A stretch of 64,000 nt of DNA from Curtobacterium sp. MCBD17_032 (GCF_003234855.1 NZ_QKTO01000002.1:186001-250000), one strand, 5' to 3'. Shown: positions 26,794 to 37,316, numbered from the stretch's first letter. Notes: generated from the letters alone by a model not told the origin. Numbers and translations are program-made.

Positions 26794-27854
26794 TGCCGAA
26801 CCTTCGCGTCCTCCACATCCTCGGTGAGCTGCGTCCCAGCGGTATGGAACGCATGCTCGTCTCCGGGGCCGCCGACTTCAAGGCGTCCGGCGTAGCCGCT
26901 CATGTCGCGGGTTTCGGCGTCCAGCATCCCTATGCAACCGAGATCCGACTTGCGGGCTACGGCGTCTCGACAACCGAGCAGCCTCTCCGGAGTGCAGCCG
27001 GACGGCGATTCCTGGCGCGTGTCATCGCAGACTTTCGACCAGACGTCGTTCACCTGCACTCTGAGGGCAACTACCTGCAGAACGTGCTCACCATCCGACG
27101 AATCGAACGCGCGGTGCCGATAGTCAGGACCGTGCACAATGTCTTCACTGCCCGGGGCAAGTGGTTCGTGAGCCGATTCCTTCAGGCGGTTGTCGCCGAC
27201 CGGTTCGTTCGCGCGGTCATCGTCCCCAGTCACGACGTGGCATCCAATGAAGAACGCTTCGCCAGGAGAGTGAAGGTGGTCTACAACTGGGTTGACCCGC
27301 GGTACTTCGCGCTCACTGGGGCCCACCCCAACGATGATCCTCACGATCTTTCGGCACCGGTGGTGTTGGTCGGGAACTGCTCTTGGATCAAGAACCACGA
27401 TGTCGTGTTGGAAGCCGCGCTGATGGGCGGGTTGCGGGTGGCTCATGTGGGATCCGAGGACCATGCTGAGCCCTCTGAGCTGCGTCTCCTCGAGGAGCTC
27501 GAGAAGAGGGGTCTCCTCGTGTCACGCGGTGCCCGCGACCCGATCACGACGCTGGTCGGCGGCCGTGTCTTTGCGATGCCGAGCGTCAACGAAGGAATGC
27601 CGGTGGCATTGGCCGAGGCGCTTGTCGTCGGGTTGCCCGCGGTGGTGGCGGACGCTCCAGGTCTCCGCTGGGCAGCGTCCCAACCAGGGGTGACGATGGT
27701 GTCCTCCCGCGAGCCCGCCGTCTGGCTCGAATCCCTGCGGAGGGCTTCTCGGGGCACCCAGGCGTTGACAGTCGACTTTCGGCCTGCGCGAGGAACCGCC
27801 GAGTACGTCGAGATCTACCGCGCGGCCGTCGTGCGGAACGGAGGGACGAAATGA
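26793..27854 (+). CDS. Glycosyltransferase family 4
   Basis: 353 residues. The N-terminus [22 protein letters not shown] (GGxE-like acceptor loop) and [12 protein letters not shown] fit family 4. [39 protein letters not shown] and [33 protein letters not shown] (E(x7)E donor site) follow. TGATG overlap with the polymerase gene and ATGA overlap with the acetyltransferase gene. Confidence 0.92.
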   Translation: MPNLRVLHILGELRPSGMERMLVSGAADFKASGVAAHVAGFGVQHPYATEIRLAGYGVSTTEQPLRSAAGRRFLARVIADFRPDVVHLHSEGNYLQNVLTIRRIERAVPIVRTVHNVFTARGKWFVSRFLQAVVADRFVRAVIVPSHDVASNEERFARRVKVVYNWVDPRYFALTGAHPNDDPHDLSAPVVLVGNCSWIKNHDVVLEAALMGGLRVAHVGSEDHAEPSELRLLEELEKRGLLVSRGARDPITTLVGGRVFAMPSVNEGMPVALAEALVVGLPAVVADAPGLRWAASQPGVTMVSSREPAVWLESLRRASRGTQALTVDFRPARGTAEYVEIYRAAVVRNGGTK

Positions 27855-28417
27855 TCCGCGCACTCCTCAGGAGGATCAAGCGGCAGAAGCGTCAGAACGC
27901 TCTGCCGTCGACGGTGTTGTCGGGCGACGCGCTCGTGATGGGTGAACGTGTGAGGATCTGGGCTCCGCGGTCGCTCCGGATCGGTAATCACGTTCACATT
28001 GGTTCTGACGTCCGCATCGAGGTTGACGGGTCGATCGGAGACCACGTCCTCGTCGCGAACAGATCAGCGATCGTCGGCCGTCGCGATCACGACATGAGGG
28101 TTGTGGGGACACCCATCACGGCCACTCCATGGGTGGGGACCACCAATGCGCTGAGCGATGACACGATCATCGGTAGCGATGTCTGGATCGGATTCGGCGC
28201 CGTGATCCTCTCCGGCGTTTCTGTCGGTGACAGCGCGGTCATCGCGGCTGGAGCGGTCGTCACGAAAGACGTCGACGCGAACACGATCGTCGCCGGCAAT
28301 CCGGCGAGGATCGTCGGTACGAGATTCGAAGAGGTCGCTCTCCAAGAGCACTGGTCCGCGCTGCGGAGCGCGGGCGTTCGGCTCAGGAGCACGCAAGAGA
28401 ACGGGGGGTCAGCATGA
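27851..28417 (+). CDS. Hexapeptide-repeat acyltransferase (left-handed beta-helix)
   Basis: 188 residues with hexapeptide turns: [34 protein letters not shown] and [38 protein letters not shown], ending in the classical [16 protein letters not shown] probably holds the catalytic His region. Such enzymes acetylate a sugar hydroxyl, so the repeat unit or a precursor is likely O-acetylated. Embedded in the overlapping gene chain. Confidence 0.92.
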   Translation: MIRALLRRIKRQKRQNALPSTVLSGDALVMGERVRIWAPRSLRIGNHVHIGSDVRIEVDGSIGDHVLVANRSAIVGRRDHDMRVVGTPITATPWVGTTNALSDDTIIGSDVWIGFGAVILSGVSVGDSAVIAAGAVVTKDVDANTIVAGNPARIVGTRFEEVALQEHWSALRSAGVRLRSTQENGGSA

Positions 28418-29502
28418 GCGGACGTGCTCCGAGGATCTTCTACGTCCCGAACGAGTTCGGGGGCTTTCGCCAGGTCGGTTTCCGCGAGCCATTGGAGATG
28501 CTCCATCGCGCGGGGATGATCGAGTCGCTCGAGGTCTTCAGTCTCTTGGACGCCGTGCGTAGTGGCGGTGATGCCAGGGCGCACCGGCGAGAGCTGCTCG
28601 AACGAGTAGCAGCCTTCCAGCCCGACATCCTCCTGATGCAACACCTCGTCGGCACCGGGCTCCGCAGAAGTCATTTCGCCGACCTCCAGGCATCGTGCCG
28701 CTCGGATTTCATCTACCACGAGGCAGATCCCTACTCACGCCACTTGCATCCTCTTCCGATCGAAGCGCGTGAGGCGGGGCGCGCAGCCGATGTCGTCTTC
28801 ACGGTGGGCAGAGGAACGTTCGCCGACAACTTCCGTCGTGCAGGAAGCAAGAACGTCCGCTGGCTGCCCTCGGCCTACGAGCCGAACCGTTCGGTCAACT
28901 TCGATCGACCGCTCCGGGAAGACCGCCCGTTCGAGGTTGTGATTGTCGCGAACAGGAACCGTCCGCGGCTCCGCGGACTTCCGGACTGGCGGGAGCGGAT
29001 CCGATTCGTCGAACTGATGCAGGAGCACTTCGGCACCCGACTCGCCGTTTACGGCCGCGGATGGGAAGGTCCGACAGCGAAAGGACCGGCCCCGTTCGAA
29101 GCGCAGGACGAGGCCATCACATCAGGATGGGTGAGTGCCAACTGGGACCATTTTGCGAATGAAGACTCTTACTTCTCGAATCGCTTGCCGATCTCCTTGG
29201 CATCAGGGTCCATCCACGCCACGACCGACCACCCGGGGTATGACGAGCTGTTCGGTGACAAGGCTGAGGGCTTCCTGATCCGCGGGACTTCCCCCGAAGC
29301 GCTCATCGCCTCCATCGACTCCGTCCTGGAGAATACGACGACCGACGAGCGGCTGCGCCGGATCCAGGCAGGGCGGGAGTTCGCGGCGGCGACGTTCCGG
29401 CAGGACGATCTCATGCTGCAGATGTTGAACTGGCGCAGAACCTGGATCGACCCGTCCGGTGCGCGGACCATCTGGGCTGCGAACCGGGATGCAAGTCGGT
29501 GA
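28414..29502 (+). CDS. Putative glycosyltransferase (CgeB-like, GT-B)
   Basis: 362 residues. The start [24 protein letters not shown] is followed by [13 protein letters not shown] and [53 protein letters not shown] and [10 protein letters not shown] come next. The C-terminal part [42 protein letters not shown] matches the layout of CgeB/Glyco_trans_1_2 proteins. Activity is inferred from this resemblance and from its place in the locus. ATGA overlap upstream, GTGA overlap downstream. Confidence 0.75.
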   Translation: MSGRAPRIFYVPNEFGGFRQVGFREPLEMLHRAGMIESLEVFSLLDAVRSGGDARAHRRELLERVAAFQPDILLMQHLVGTGLRRSHFADLQASCRSDFIYHEADPYSRHLHPLPIEAREAGRAADVVFTVGRGTFADNFRRAGSKNVRWLPSAYEPNRSVNFDRPLREDRPFEVVIVANRNRPRLRGLPDWRERIRFVELMQEHFGTRLAVYGRGWEGPTAKGPAPFEAQDEAITSGWVSANWDHFANEDSYFSNRLPISLASGSIHATTDHPGYDELFGDKAEGFLIRGTSPEALIASIDSVLENTTTDERLRRIQAGREFAAATFRQDDLMLQMLNWRRTWIDPSGARTIWAANRDASR

Positions 29503-30473
29503 AGCTCAAGCCGTTGCGGACCTTGCCGCTCAGAGCAGCCATCAAGGCCGAGCGCTCGATCGCTCATCGGGAGCTACGGCGGGCCGCCTCGATCCCGATC
29601 GACCAGGGGGGGTGGCGTCCTCCGCAGAACATGGTGGGGCTGCGGGCTCGAGTGGACCCGTATCCCGACCTCGGTCATCAGCTGTCGACCTGGGTGTCGG
29701 GGTACCTCTGGGCGCAGGACCTCGGAGTCCCCTACTTCGGTGGGGACGTGACGAAAGATTCGCGGGGCTTGTTCGCGTTGTCCGAGTTGACTGCCGCACT
29801 TCCGAGCAATCGGCTCCTGGAGCGACGTCTGCCGGCGACGGGCTTCGAAACCGAGCCTTGGGCTCTCCCTGCCCTTCGGCACGCTGTGGACCGCGCGGCG
29901 AGAGGGCGCGCGAGGCCTTGGATCGGCCGTCTCAGCCTCGATCAGCGACGGTGGGACCAGACACCAGCAGCGCCTGCCCTGCGACGCGCCGTGCTGGCTG
30001 GCTATCTCGGACGAGAGCTCTTGACAGCGGAATCCACCAGCGATCACATCGCTGTACATGCTCGCCGTGGAGACGTCGGTCCGACCACACATCCGGACCG
30101 CTGGCTCGGTGTGCCCTATTACAAGAAGCTGATCGCAGAAATCCGATCGATCGGCCGCTTCGAACGGATGCCCATCCGTCTGTACACCTCTGGCGATGCT
30201 GGCGACCTCAAGGAGTTGGAACAACTCGGGGTGCAGATCAATGATTCCGGGGACCGGGACCACGACTTCGTTGCGATTGCTTCTGCACAGCTCATCGTCG
30301 CCGCACCTAGTTCGTTCGGGTTCTTCGCTGCGCTGGTGTCACGAGCGCCGGTCATCGCCCGTGTGCCATGGTGGCATCGTGTCCCTGACTCCGGACGGTG
30401 GTTCGCCTATGTACCGAGCAGTGGACTCGACACGGCCCGGCTCAGCCGTATGCTTCCGGTGGAAGGCGCATGA
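29499..30473 (+). CDS. Putative alpha-1,2-fucosyltransferase-like glycosyltransferase
   Basis: 324 residues, not a standard GT4 or GT2. Three stretches resemble GT11 fucosyltransferases: LGHQLSTW (59-65, compare LGNQMFQY), HARRGD (187-192, the HxRRxD GDP-fucose motif) and APSSFGFFAAL (269-279, compare NSSFSWWAA). The gmd and fcl genes downstream make GDP-L-fucose, which supports the assignment. Start is a GTG inside the previous stop (GTGA). Divergence from the family is large, so a different deoxy-sugar donor is possible. Confidence 0.6.
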   Translation: MKLKPLRTLPLRAAIKAERSIAHRELRRAASIPIDQGGWRPPQNMVGLRARVDPYPDLGHQLSTWVSGYLWAQDLGVPYFGGDVTKDSRGLFALSELTAALPSNRLLERRLPATGFETEPWALPALRHAVDRAARGRARPWIGRLSLDQRRWDQTPAAPALRRAVLAGYLGRELLTAESTSDHIAVHARRGDVGPTTHPDRWLGVPYYKKLIAEIRSIGRFERMPIRLYTSGDAGDLKELEQLGVQINDSGDRDHDFVAIASAQLIVAAPSSFGFFAALVSRAPVIARVPWWHRVPDSGRWFAYVPSSGLDTARLSRMLPVEGA

Positions 30474-31915
30474 GTTCCATCGGCCGGCGTCTCGCGGCGG
30501 GCGCGGGTTGGGTGTATGGACTGCAGCTCCTGACCGTGATCGTGCAGCTCGGCTACGCGGCGCTGACTTCGAGACTCGCCGATCCGTCCGTCTTCGGCGC
30601 GTACAGCGTCGCGCTCTCCATCGCAGCGTTCGTGAACCTCCTCGGATCCGGGGGGCTGGCGCAGACCGCCGCCCGTGCGCCGGATGCTGACCGTCAGTCG
30701 ACCCGCCCACTCGCTACGTACGCGCTGCTCATCGGGGGAGCCGCGGCTCTCTTCACCTTGGGGACTGCAGACCTGTGGAGCGCGCTGTGGGCAGCTCCTC
30801 AGGCTGCCGGACCCGTCCGGTTGCTGGCGGTGAGCGCTCTCATCCTGCCGATGCTGAGCCTGAGCAGCGGGCTGCTTCGCCGGGAGGGCGTGTTCCGCGA
30901 TCTGGCCGTGGCGACGTTCGTGGCCAACGTCATTGGCATGGCCATCGGTGCGGGCGCGGTCTTGGTGTTCAAGAGCCCCGAGTCGCTGGCGGTGTCGGCC
31001 ATCGTAGGTCAGTGGGGGACGTTCATCTGGGCGGCGGGACGACTTCGCGGTGCTTTGGCCCCGGGAAGGCTCGCGCTCCGGTCTGACAACGTCCGTTTCA
31101 GTACGAAGATCGTCGCGGTGTCGATCGTTCAGTACGTGTCGGGCAATGCGCCGCGGTGGAGTGTCAGCCAGTTCATCGGGACAGCAGTACTCGGAGCATG
31201 GAACAGGGCGGATGTCCTGTCGACCGTTCCCTTCTCGCAGCTGCAGAACGCATTGATGCAGGTCATCTACCCAGAATTCCGCCGTTATCCAGTGGGCAGT
31301 GTTGCCGCTCGGTCAGCTTGGCTGGACATGTTGGGCCTCGTGGCATGGTTGACCCTCCCCATCGGGGCAGTCATGGCCGGGGTAGGACCGGTCATCGTCG
31401 GCGTGGTCCTGGGCCCCGGCTGGGACCAGGCCGCGCGCATCCTCCCCCTGCTCGCTGTGCTCGGTGCCCTGCAGCCACTCATGGTGCTGTTCGCGGGCGC
31501 ATTGGAATCAGCGTCGCTCTTCCGCGCGATCTGGGTAGCGGAGGCGCTCGCCTTCCTCATCAGTGCGACAGGCGTGATGTTGGTTCTGGTGCACAGGGAG
31601 TACGAGTTCGCGATCCTCGCGATGATCGCTGCCACGGTGGTCCGTCACATCGTGCACTTGCTCCAGGCCCGGCGCCTGGGCGCCTTGGGTCTCGTCGAAG
31701 TCGCCATCGGCTACGCTCAGCCCCTTGCCTTCGCAGTGGTCCTGTACCTCGCGCTGTACCTGCTCCTCGCCTCTGCCGACGGATCGATCGTCGAACTCGT
31801 CCTGGGACTCGTCGGCCTCGTCACCCTCGGCTTCTGGGTCCTCGCACGGCGACGATCCTTCGGACCGCTTGCGATTCTCAGGCGGCGTGGAATCCTGGGC
31901 AGGAACGGGGCATGA
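30470..31915 (+). CDS. Oligosaccharide flippase (Wzx-like, MOP superfamily)
   Basis: 481 residues with twelve or more predicted helices. The start RRLAAGAGWVYGLQLLTVIVQLGYAALTSRLADPSVFGAYSVALSI is typical of polysaccharide transporters, as are GGLAQTAAR and NRADVLSTVPFSQLQNALMQVIYPEFRRY. It should move lipid-linked repeat units across the membrane. ATG 30470 overlaps the previous stop; the track-length version 72 bases longer is not needed. Last gene of the unbroken overlapping chain; a 184-bp gap follows with no supported gene. Confidence 0.92.
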   Translation: MSSIGRRLAAGAGWVYGLQLLTVIVQLGYAALTSRLADPSVFGAYSVALSIAAFVNLLGSGGLAQTAARAPDADRQSTRPLATYALLIGGAAALFTLGTADLWSALWAAPQAAGPVRLLAVSALILPMLSLSSGLLRREGVFRDLAVATFVANVIGMAIGAGAVLVFKSPESLAVSAIVGQWGTFIWAAGRLRGALAPGRLALRSDNVRFSTKIVAVSIVQYVSGNAPRWSVSQFIGTAVLGAWNRADVLSTVPFSQLQNALMQVIYPEFRRYPVGSVAARSAWLDMLGLVAWLTLPIGAVMAGVGPVIVGVVLGPGWDQAARILPLLAVLGALQPLMVLFAGALESASLFRAIWVAEALAFLISATGVMLVLVHREYEFAILAMIAATVVRHIVHLLQARRLGALGLVEVAIGYAQPLAFAVVLYLALYLLLASADGSIVELVLGLVGLVTLGFWVLARRRSFGPLAILRRRGILGRNGA

Positions 31916-32099
31916 GCATCTGCCGGTCGTCCGCACTGCTTCAACAGGTGCAGATTCGGGCACGGCGGGGTCTTATGCTGAGAAGCGCTCGTCACCTGGC
32001 GAGATTCCTGCAGGGCAAGCTGCGCTGTGGCGTTCGGCTGGCTCTCGTGTCGCTGCGCGATAGGAGCACTGCCGTGCCATGCAACCGCGGAGGGTTGAG

Positions 32100-33011
32100 A
32101 TGACGCCGATCTTCCTTGTGTATACCTTCCAAGACGCTCAGCACCTCCGTGAACTCGTGACCGCGCTGGAGCCCTATCGGGTCATCGTGCATGTGGACGC
32201 GAAAGCGAGCATGGAGGACTTCGAGCTCGCCGTCGGCGGGCATGGCAACGTGACCTTCACCGAGCGTGTCCAAGTCAACTGGGGTGGCTACTCCCAGGTC
32301 CGAGCCATCCGGATACTCGTGCGTGAAGCCCTCCGCGTCGCCGCCGATGACGACTACCTCATCATGCTTTCCGGATCTGACTACCCGCTCCGTCCAGTGG
32401 CGGACCTGGTGGACCATCTGAGGTCAAACCAGGGGCGGCAGTACCTGCGGGCCTTCGAAATTGCCAAGAGTGAGCCGAAGTACTTCCGCCAGATCGATCG
32501 CACTCATCACCGCGACCTGCCTTTGCTGTCACGACGGACCGGCAACAAGGCGCTGCGCAAGCTGCGCAACGGGATTATCCGGCTCGTCGACGGTCCGTTG
32601 AGCCGAAAGCGCGTGCCGCCAGTTCCTGACGGACTCGTCGTCGGGCATGGGGGGACGCATTTCGCGGTGACCGCCGAGTGCATGCGGTCGATGGAAGAGG
32701 CAGTGACCCCCGAGATTGAGCACTACTTCGCGGCGCTTTTCTGCCCGGAGGAGAAGTTCTACCAGTCGTTGATCATGAGCACGCCGTTCGCGAACTCGAC
32801 ACCAGCTGGCGGTTTCGAGGACTACGTCGGCCCAGGTAACTGGCGGTATGCCAACCTCCATCTCATCGATCCAACGCTCATCCGTGTCTTCACGAACGAC
32901 GACTGGGTGGAGGTCGCTCGCAGCCCGATGTTCTTCATCCGGAAGATCGTTTCGGGCGAGAGCGACGGTCTTCGCGACCGGATCAAGGTTGAGAGATTGC
33001 ATCAGGAATGA
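32100..33011 (+). CDS. Core-2/I-branching enzyme family glycosyltransferase (GT14)
   Basis: About 303 residues. Family signatures are [49 protein letters not shown] and [31 protein letters not shown] and [14 protein letters not shown] follow. GT14 enzymes transfer GlcNAc or xylose, often making branches. ATG 32100 has GGAGGG five bases upstream and is preferred over ATG 32079. It starts a second coupled group with gmd and fcl. Confidence 0.9.
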   Translation: MTPIFLVYTFQDAQHLRELVTALEPYRVIVHVDAKASMEDFELAVGGHGNVTFTERVQVNWGGYSQVRAIRILVREALRVAADDDYLIMLSGSDYPLRPVADLVDHLRSNQGRQYLRAFEIAKSEPKYFRQIDRTHHRDLPLLSRRTGNKALRKLRNGIIRLVDGPLSRKRVPPVPDGLVVGHGGTHFAVTAECMRSMEEAVTPEIEHYFAALFCPEEKFYQSLIMSTPFANSTPAGGFEDYVGPGNWRYANLHLIDPTLIRVFTNDDWVEVARSPMFFIRKIVSGESDGLRDRIKVERLHQE

Positions 33012-34072
33012 TGCACAGGTACGACACTCGGAAAAGGGGAACGTTGCAGAAAAAAGCCTTCATCACCGGCATCACAGGTCAGGACGGGTCGTATCTGGCA
33101 GAATTGCTGCTCGCAAAGGGATACGAAGTGCACGGCCTGATCCGTCGTGCTTCGACCTTCAACACCTCGCGGATCGACCATCTCTACGTCGATCCGCACA
33201 ACCCGGATGCCAAGCTCTTCCTGCACTACGGCGACCTCGGTGATGGAGCGCGACTCGTCAGCCTGCTCGGCGAACTGAAGCCGGACGAGGTCTACAACCT
33301 CGCGGCCCAGTCGCACGTGCGGGTTTCCTTCGATGAGCCTGAGCACACAGGCGATGTGACCGGTGTCGGTTCCATGCGCATGCTCGAAGCTGTCCGTATG
33401 TCCGGCATCCACACGCGGTTCTACCAGGCGTCGTCGTCCGAGATGTTCGGCGCGACGCCGCCGCCGCAGAACGAGGAGACGCCCTTCTGGCCGCGCTCCC
33501 CGTACGGCGCCGCGAAGGTCTACAGCTACTGGGTGACCCGGAACTACCGCGAGGCGTACGGGATGTTCGCCGTCAACGGGATCCTGTTCAACCACGAATC
33601 GCCGCGTCGCGGCGAGACCTTCGTCACCCGGAAGATCACACGGGCAGTGGCTCGGATCAAGGCAGGGCTCGAAGACCACGTGTACCTCGGCAACCTCGAC
33701 TCCGTTCGCGACTGGGGGTACGCCGCTGAGTACGTCGAGGGCATGTGGCGGATGCTGCAGGTCGACGAGCCCGATGACTTCGTGCTCGCGACGGGCGGCG
33801 ACTTCACGGTCAAGGACTTCCTCTCGACCGCGTTCTCGCACGCGGGGCTGAACTGGGAAGACCACGTCCGGTTCGACGAGCGTTACCTGCGTCCGAGTGA
33901 GGTGGACGCCCTGGTCGGCGACGCGTCGAAGGCCAAGGAGAAGCTCGGCTGGGAAGCGACGGTCGACACCGCGCAGTTGGCGCGCATCATGGTCGACGCC
34001 GACATCGAAGCGCTCGAGCACGAGGGTCGCCCGTGGATCGACAAGGTGAAGCTCGCGAGCTGGGAGGCATGA
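33008..34072 (+). CDS. gmd: GDP-mannose 4,6-dehydratase
   Basis: 354 residues; makes GDP-4-keto-6-deoxymannose from GDP-mannose, first step to GDP-L-fucose. Evidence: NADP-binding [15 protein letters not shown] (residues 21-35), [39 protein letters not shown] and catalytic [28 protein letters not shown] is highly specific for the family. ATGA overlap with the previous gene; TTG 33044 after AAGGGGA is an alternative start that fits the usual family N-terminus. Codon choice changes to the local high-GC style after about 33420, inside this gene. Confidence 0.96.
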   Translation: MMHRYDTRKRGTLQKKAFITGITGQDGSYLAELLLAKGYEVHGLIRRASTFNTSRIDHLYVDPHNPDAKLFLHYGDLGDGARLVSLLGELKPDEVYNLAAQSHVRVSFDEPEHTGDVTGVGSMRMLEAVRMSGIHTRFYQASSSEMFGATPPPQNEETPFWPRSPYGAAKVYSYWVTRNYREAYGMFAVNGILFNHESPRRGETFVTRKITRAVARIKAGLEDHVYLGNLDSVRDWGYAAEYVEGMWRMLQVDEPDDFVLATGGDFTVKDFLSTAFSHAGLNWEDHVRFDERYLRPSEVDALVGDASKAKEKLGWEATVDTAQLARIMVDADIEALEHEGRPWIDKVKLASWEA

Positions 34073-35043
34073 TGGCGGACAACGAGTTCGTTCCCGGGCC
34101 GCTCGATCGAGCCGGGCGCGTCTACGTCGCCGGGCACCGGGGCCTCGTCGGTTCTGCGGTCTGGCGGAAGCTCCAGTCCGAGGGCTTCACGGATCTGGTC
34201 GGGCGCAGTTCCTCGGAACTCGACCTGAAGGACCGCGACGCCGTCTTCGCGTTCTTCGCCGAGCAGAAGCCGCGGTACGTCGTCCTGGCGGCGGCGAAGG
34301 TCGGCGGCATCATGGCGAACAACACGTACCCGCACGACTTCCTGAGCGAGAACCTCCAGATCCAGGTGAACGTCATGGACGCCGCCGTCGAGCACGACGT
34401 CGAGCGCCTCATGTTCCTCGGATCGTCGTGCATCTACCCGAAGTTCGCGGAGCAGCCGATCCACGAGGACTCGCTGCTCACGGGGCACCTCGAGCCGACG
34501 AACGACGCCTACGCCATCGCGAAGATCGCCGGAATCATGCAGGTCCAGGCGGTTCGCCGGCAACACGGCAAGCACTGGATCTCGGCGATGCCGACGAACC
34601 TCTACGGACCCGGCGACAACTTCTCGCCGCAGGGCTCGCACGTCCTGCCCGCTCTCATCCGTCGGTACGACGAGGCGGCCAAGTCGGGCGCGGACCGAGT
34701 CGAGAACTGGGGGACCGGATCGCCTCGTCGCGAGTTCCTGCACGTCGACGACATGGCCGCAGCAGTTCTGCACCTCATGGAGCACTACGACGGGCCTGAG
34801 CAGGTCAACGTCGGCACCGGTTCGGACGTGACGATCAAGGAGATCGCCGAGACGATCGCGAAGATCGTCGGCTTCGAGGGCGAGACGGAGTGGGACACGA
34901 CGAAGCCCGACGGAACGCCGCAGAAGCTGCTCGACGTCTCCAAGCTCGCCGACGCCGGGTGGACCGCAGGCATCGGTCTCGAAGACGGACTTCGGAGCAC
35001 CATCAGCTGGTACCGAGAGCACGTCGACACGATCCGCGAATGA
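34072..35043 (+). CDS. fcl: GDP-L-fucose synthase
   Basis: 323 residues; epimerase-reductase finishing GDP-L-fucose. Evidence: RVYVAGHRGLVGSAVWRKLQ, LAAAKVGGIMANNTYPHDFL, FLGSSCIYPKFAEQPI and YAIAKIAGI (catalytic Tyr-Lys). MPTNLYGPGDNFSPQGSHVLPALIRR and RREFLHVDDMA are also present. ATG 34072 follows GGGAGG by five bases and overlaps the gmd stop; ATG 34069 is equally close. With gmd it shows that the repeat unit should contain fucose or a derivative. Confidence 0.96.
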   Translation: MADNEFVPGPLDRAGRVYVAGHRGLVGSAVWRKLQSEGFTDLVGRSSSELDLKDRDAVFAFFAEQKPRYVVLAAAKVGGIMANNTYPHDFLSENLQIQVNVMDAAVEHDVERLMFLGSSCIYPKFAEQPIHEDSLLTGHLEPTNDAYAIAKIAGIMQVQAVRRQHGKHWISAMPTNLYGPGDNFSPQGSHVLPALIRRYDEAAKSGADRVENWGTGSPRREFLHVDDMAAAVLHLMEHYDGPEQVNVGTGSDVTIKEIAETIAKIVGFEGETEWDTTKPDGTPQKLLDVSKLADAGWTAGIGLEDGLRSTISWYREHVDTIRE

Positions 35044-35069
35044 CGACGCAGGTCGGACATGAGCAACCA

Positions 35070-35075
35070 TAGAAT
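35070..35075 (+). promoter_or_regulatory. Putative -10 box TAGAAT, leaderless start of DUF4012 gene
   Basis: TAGAAT ends seven bases before ATG 35083, suggesting a separate promoter for the last gene of the EPS locus. Confidence 0.5.
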
Positions 35076-35082
35076 TAGGCCC

Positions 35083-36903
35083 ATGTCCGACCTGCCCGAG
35101 TCGCGACGCGCTGCTGTACGCCGGGGGTCCAGGGCCCGGATCGTGCTGTGGATCGTCCTTGCGCTCGTCCTCCTCTTGATCGTCGCCGTCGCCTGGGTCG
35201 GAGTTCGCGGGCTGCTGGCGAAGCGGCACCTCGAGCAGTCGGTTGCGCTCGTGGGCACGCTGCGCTCGCAGATCACTGACGGCGATGCATCGGCGGCGCA
35301 GCGCACGGCGAAGCAGCTGGAGGACCACGCGTCGTCGGCGCGGAGCTTGACGAGCGATCCGATCTGGAGCGCCGCGCAGATCACACCCTTCTTCGGGTCG
35401 AACCTCCGGGCCGTACGCGAGGTCGCGGTCATCGTGGACCAGGTCGCAGCGGGGGCAGTGCGCCCGGTCACCGAGGTCATCGGCGACCTGAATCAGGACG
35501 CGCTCGCACCGAAGGGTGGTCGCATCGAACTCCAGCCGCTCGTGGACGCACAGCCGTCGGTCGCCCGCGCGACGAAGACCCTGGCGAAGGCCAGCGGTGA
35601 AGCGGATGCCATCGACACGAGCGCGACGTTGTCGCCAGTGACGTCGGCGGTCAATCAACTGCGCAATGCGCTCGGATCGGTCACCGAGCAGGCGACCACG
35701 GTCAACAAGGTGCTGCAGCTCGCGCCCGCCATGCTCGGACACGACGGCGCGCGCGACTACGTCCTGCTCTTCCAGAACAACGCCGAGCTGCGTGCCGGTG
35801 GCGGTATCCCCGGCGCGGTGGCTCTGCTGCAGGCGAGAGACGGGGCGATCGCGCTCGCGAATCAAGCGGCGGGATCGTCCTTCGGGCCGTATGACAAGCC
35901 AGTGCTACCGCTGTCCGCGGCGACGACGAGCCTCTACGGCGACATCACGGGTCGCTACATGCAGGACGTCAACCTGACACCGCGCTTCGACGTCACGGGG
36001 GCGCTGGCTCGCGAGATGTGGAAGCAGGAGTTTGGCCAGCAGGTGGACGGCGTCCTGGCCATCGACCCGGTGACCCTCGGCTACATCTTGCGTGCGACCG
36101 GTCCGGTGCAGCTGCCGACCGGGGACACGCTGACCTCGGACAACGCCGCGAAGCTCCTGTTGAGCGACGTCTACGCCAAGTACCCAGACCCGACAGTGCA
36201 GGACGCGTTCTTCGCGTCGGCGGCGAGTGCGGTGTTCGACAAGGTGTCGAGTGGAGAATTCGACACCAAGGCGTTCATCGGCGCGCTTACCGAAGGTACG
36301 AAGGACGGGCGACTCCGGCTCTGGAGCGCGGACGAGGCGGAGCAGAAGCAGATCGCGGGCACCGCTGTCGCCGGCACCCTCCCGACCGCGTCGGCGCAGA
36401 CCCGTGAGTTCGGCGTCTACCTCAACGACGGCACCGCTGCGAAGATGGACTATTACCTCGACAAGAAGGTCTCCGTCGGCAGTTCTATTTGCCGGAAGGA
36501 CGGACGGCCGACCTCGGTGGTCGAGGTCACGCTGAAGAACACCGCGCCCGCCGATGCTGCCACGAGCCTTCCGCGATACGTGACCGGTGGGGGCGACTTC
36601 GGGACAGAGCCCGGCAAGATCAAGACCCTGATGGCGGTGTACGCACCGCCCGGCGCGATCTACCTCGGTGCCTCGCAGGACGGCAAGGGCGCGGCCCTGC
36701 AGACCGTCATGGACGGCGAGCACCCCGTCGCGCAGATCCAGACGCTGCTCGCACCAGGGGAGAGCACGACCTTCCGCGTCGCGTTCCTCGGGGAGGCGAA
36801 GTTCGCCAAGGCCGGCGTGCAGGCAGAGTCGACTCCGGGTGTCCGTCAGACGAAGGTCGAGCCGCTACGGTTCGACTGCGCTGAGCCGGTTCCGGTCGGC
36901 TGA
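35083..36903 (+). CDS. DUF4012 membrane-anchored protein at end of EPS locus
   Basis: 606 residues. It has a basic N-terminus, one membrane helix (about residues 23-48, IVLWIVLALVLLLIVAVAWVGV), a helical region and then an extracellular domain. YVLLFQNNAELRAGGGIPGAVALLQ and MWKQEFGQQVDGVLAIDPVTLGYIL mark it as DUF4012. Proteins of this family are often found in actinobacterial polysaccharide loci; their function is unknown. ATG 35083 is preferred to 35059 because of the TAGAAT box directly upstream. Confidence 0.88.
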   Translation: MSDLPESRRAAVRRGSRARIVLWIVLALVLLLIVAVAWVGVRGLLAKRHLEQSVALVGTLRSQITDGDASAAQRTAKQLEDHASSARSLTSDPIWSAAQITPFFGSNLRAVREVAVIVDQVAAGAVRPVTEVIGDLNQDALAPKGGRIELQPLVDAQPSVARATKTLAKASGEADAIDTSATLSPVTSAVNQLRNALGSVTEQATTVNKVLQLAPAMLGHDGARDYVLLFQNNAELRAGGGIPGAVALLQARDGAIALANQAAGSSFGPYDKPVLPLSAATTSLYGDITGRYMQDVNLTPRFDVTGALAREMWKQEFGQQVDGVLAIDPVTLGYILRATGPVQLPTGDTLTSDNAAKLLLSDVYAKYPDPTVQDAFFASAASAVFDKVSSGEFDTKAFIGALTEGTKDGRLRLWSADEAEQKQIAGTAVAGTLPTASAQTREFGVYLNDGTAAKMDYYLDKKVSVGSSICRKDGRPTSVVEVTLKNTAPADAATSLPRYVTGGGDFGTEPGKIKTLMAVYAPPGAIYLGASQDGKGAALQTVMDGEHPVAQIQTLLAPGESTTFRVAFLGEAKFAKAGVQAESTPGVRQTKVEPLRFDCAEPVPVG

Positions 36904-36992
36904 TGCTGGAGCGACGCGGACAATAGGGGATCTTCGCCAGCTGGACGGGGCATCACCACGCGGTGTTTCGCCGTACTACGCGTGCTGCTCTG

Positions 36993-37007
36993 CCCCCAGT
37001 CCGGGGG
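36993..37007. promoter_or_regulatory. Palindrome CCCCCAGTCCGGGGG, putative operator
   Basis: Inverted repeat CCCCC-N5-GGGGG. Fourteen of its bases (CCCCAGTCCGGGGG) recur exactly at 41083-41096 before another LAFTG protein gene. Confidence 0.5.
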
Positions 37008-37286
37008 TGGTGGGCGGCCTGAGTGGCCACCAAGGTCGGCAAAGTCGTCCGCACCGTTGCGACCCGATGCAGCTTCGGGTGGTGGTCAGGCGGTCGTGAC
37101 CGGGGGTTCTCTCTGTCGTAGATGAAGGCGCATGGACGCACGTCGTCGCGATCACACGAATGCTGTGACTAGACCCAGCTCGAGTTCACGAATTCGTTGC
37201 ACGAAGGGTGGCAACAAACTGTGAACATCCGCTACATTGAGGGAACTTCGCCAATCGCACCTGCCATGTCTGTGGTCAGGGGGGGA

Positions 37287-37316
37287 TTGACATCTGCGGA
37301 GGCAGGGCTCTGGTAT
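37287..37316 (+). promoter_or_regulatory. Candidate sigma-70 promoter of small LAFTG gene
   Basis: A perfect -35 TTGACA (37287-37292), 18 bases, then TGGTAT (37311-37316) as a moderate -10. The ATG is 38 bases further, with AGGGGAA as ribosome site. Confidence 0.45.

Noticed and set aside
31916..32099. Possible small gene between flippase and GT14 genes
   Set aside because: Frames there are short, lack a ribosome site and show no protein-like pattern; the gap may hold a promoter (TTATGCT near 31974), but without a -35 partner.
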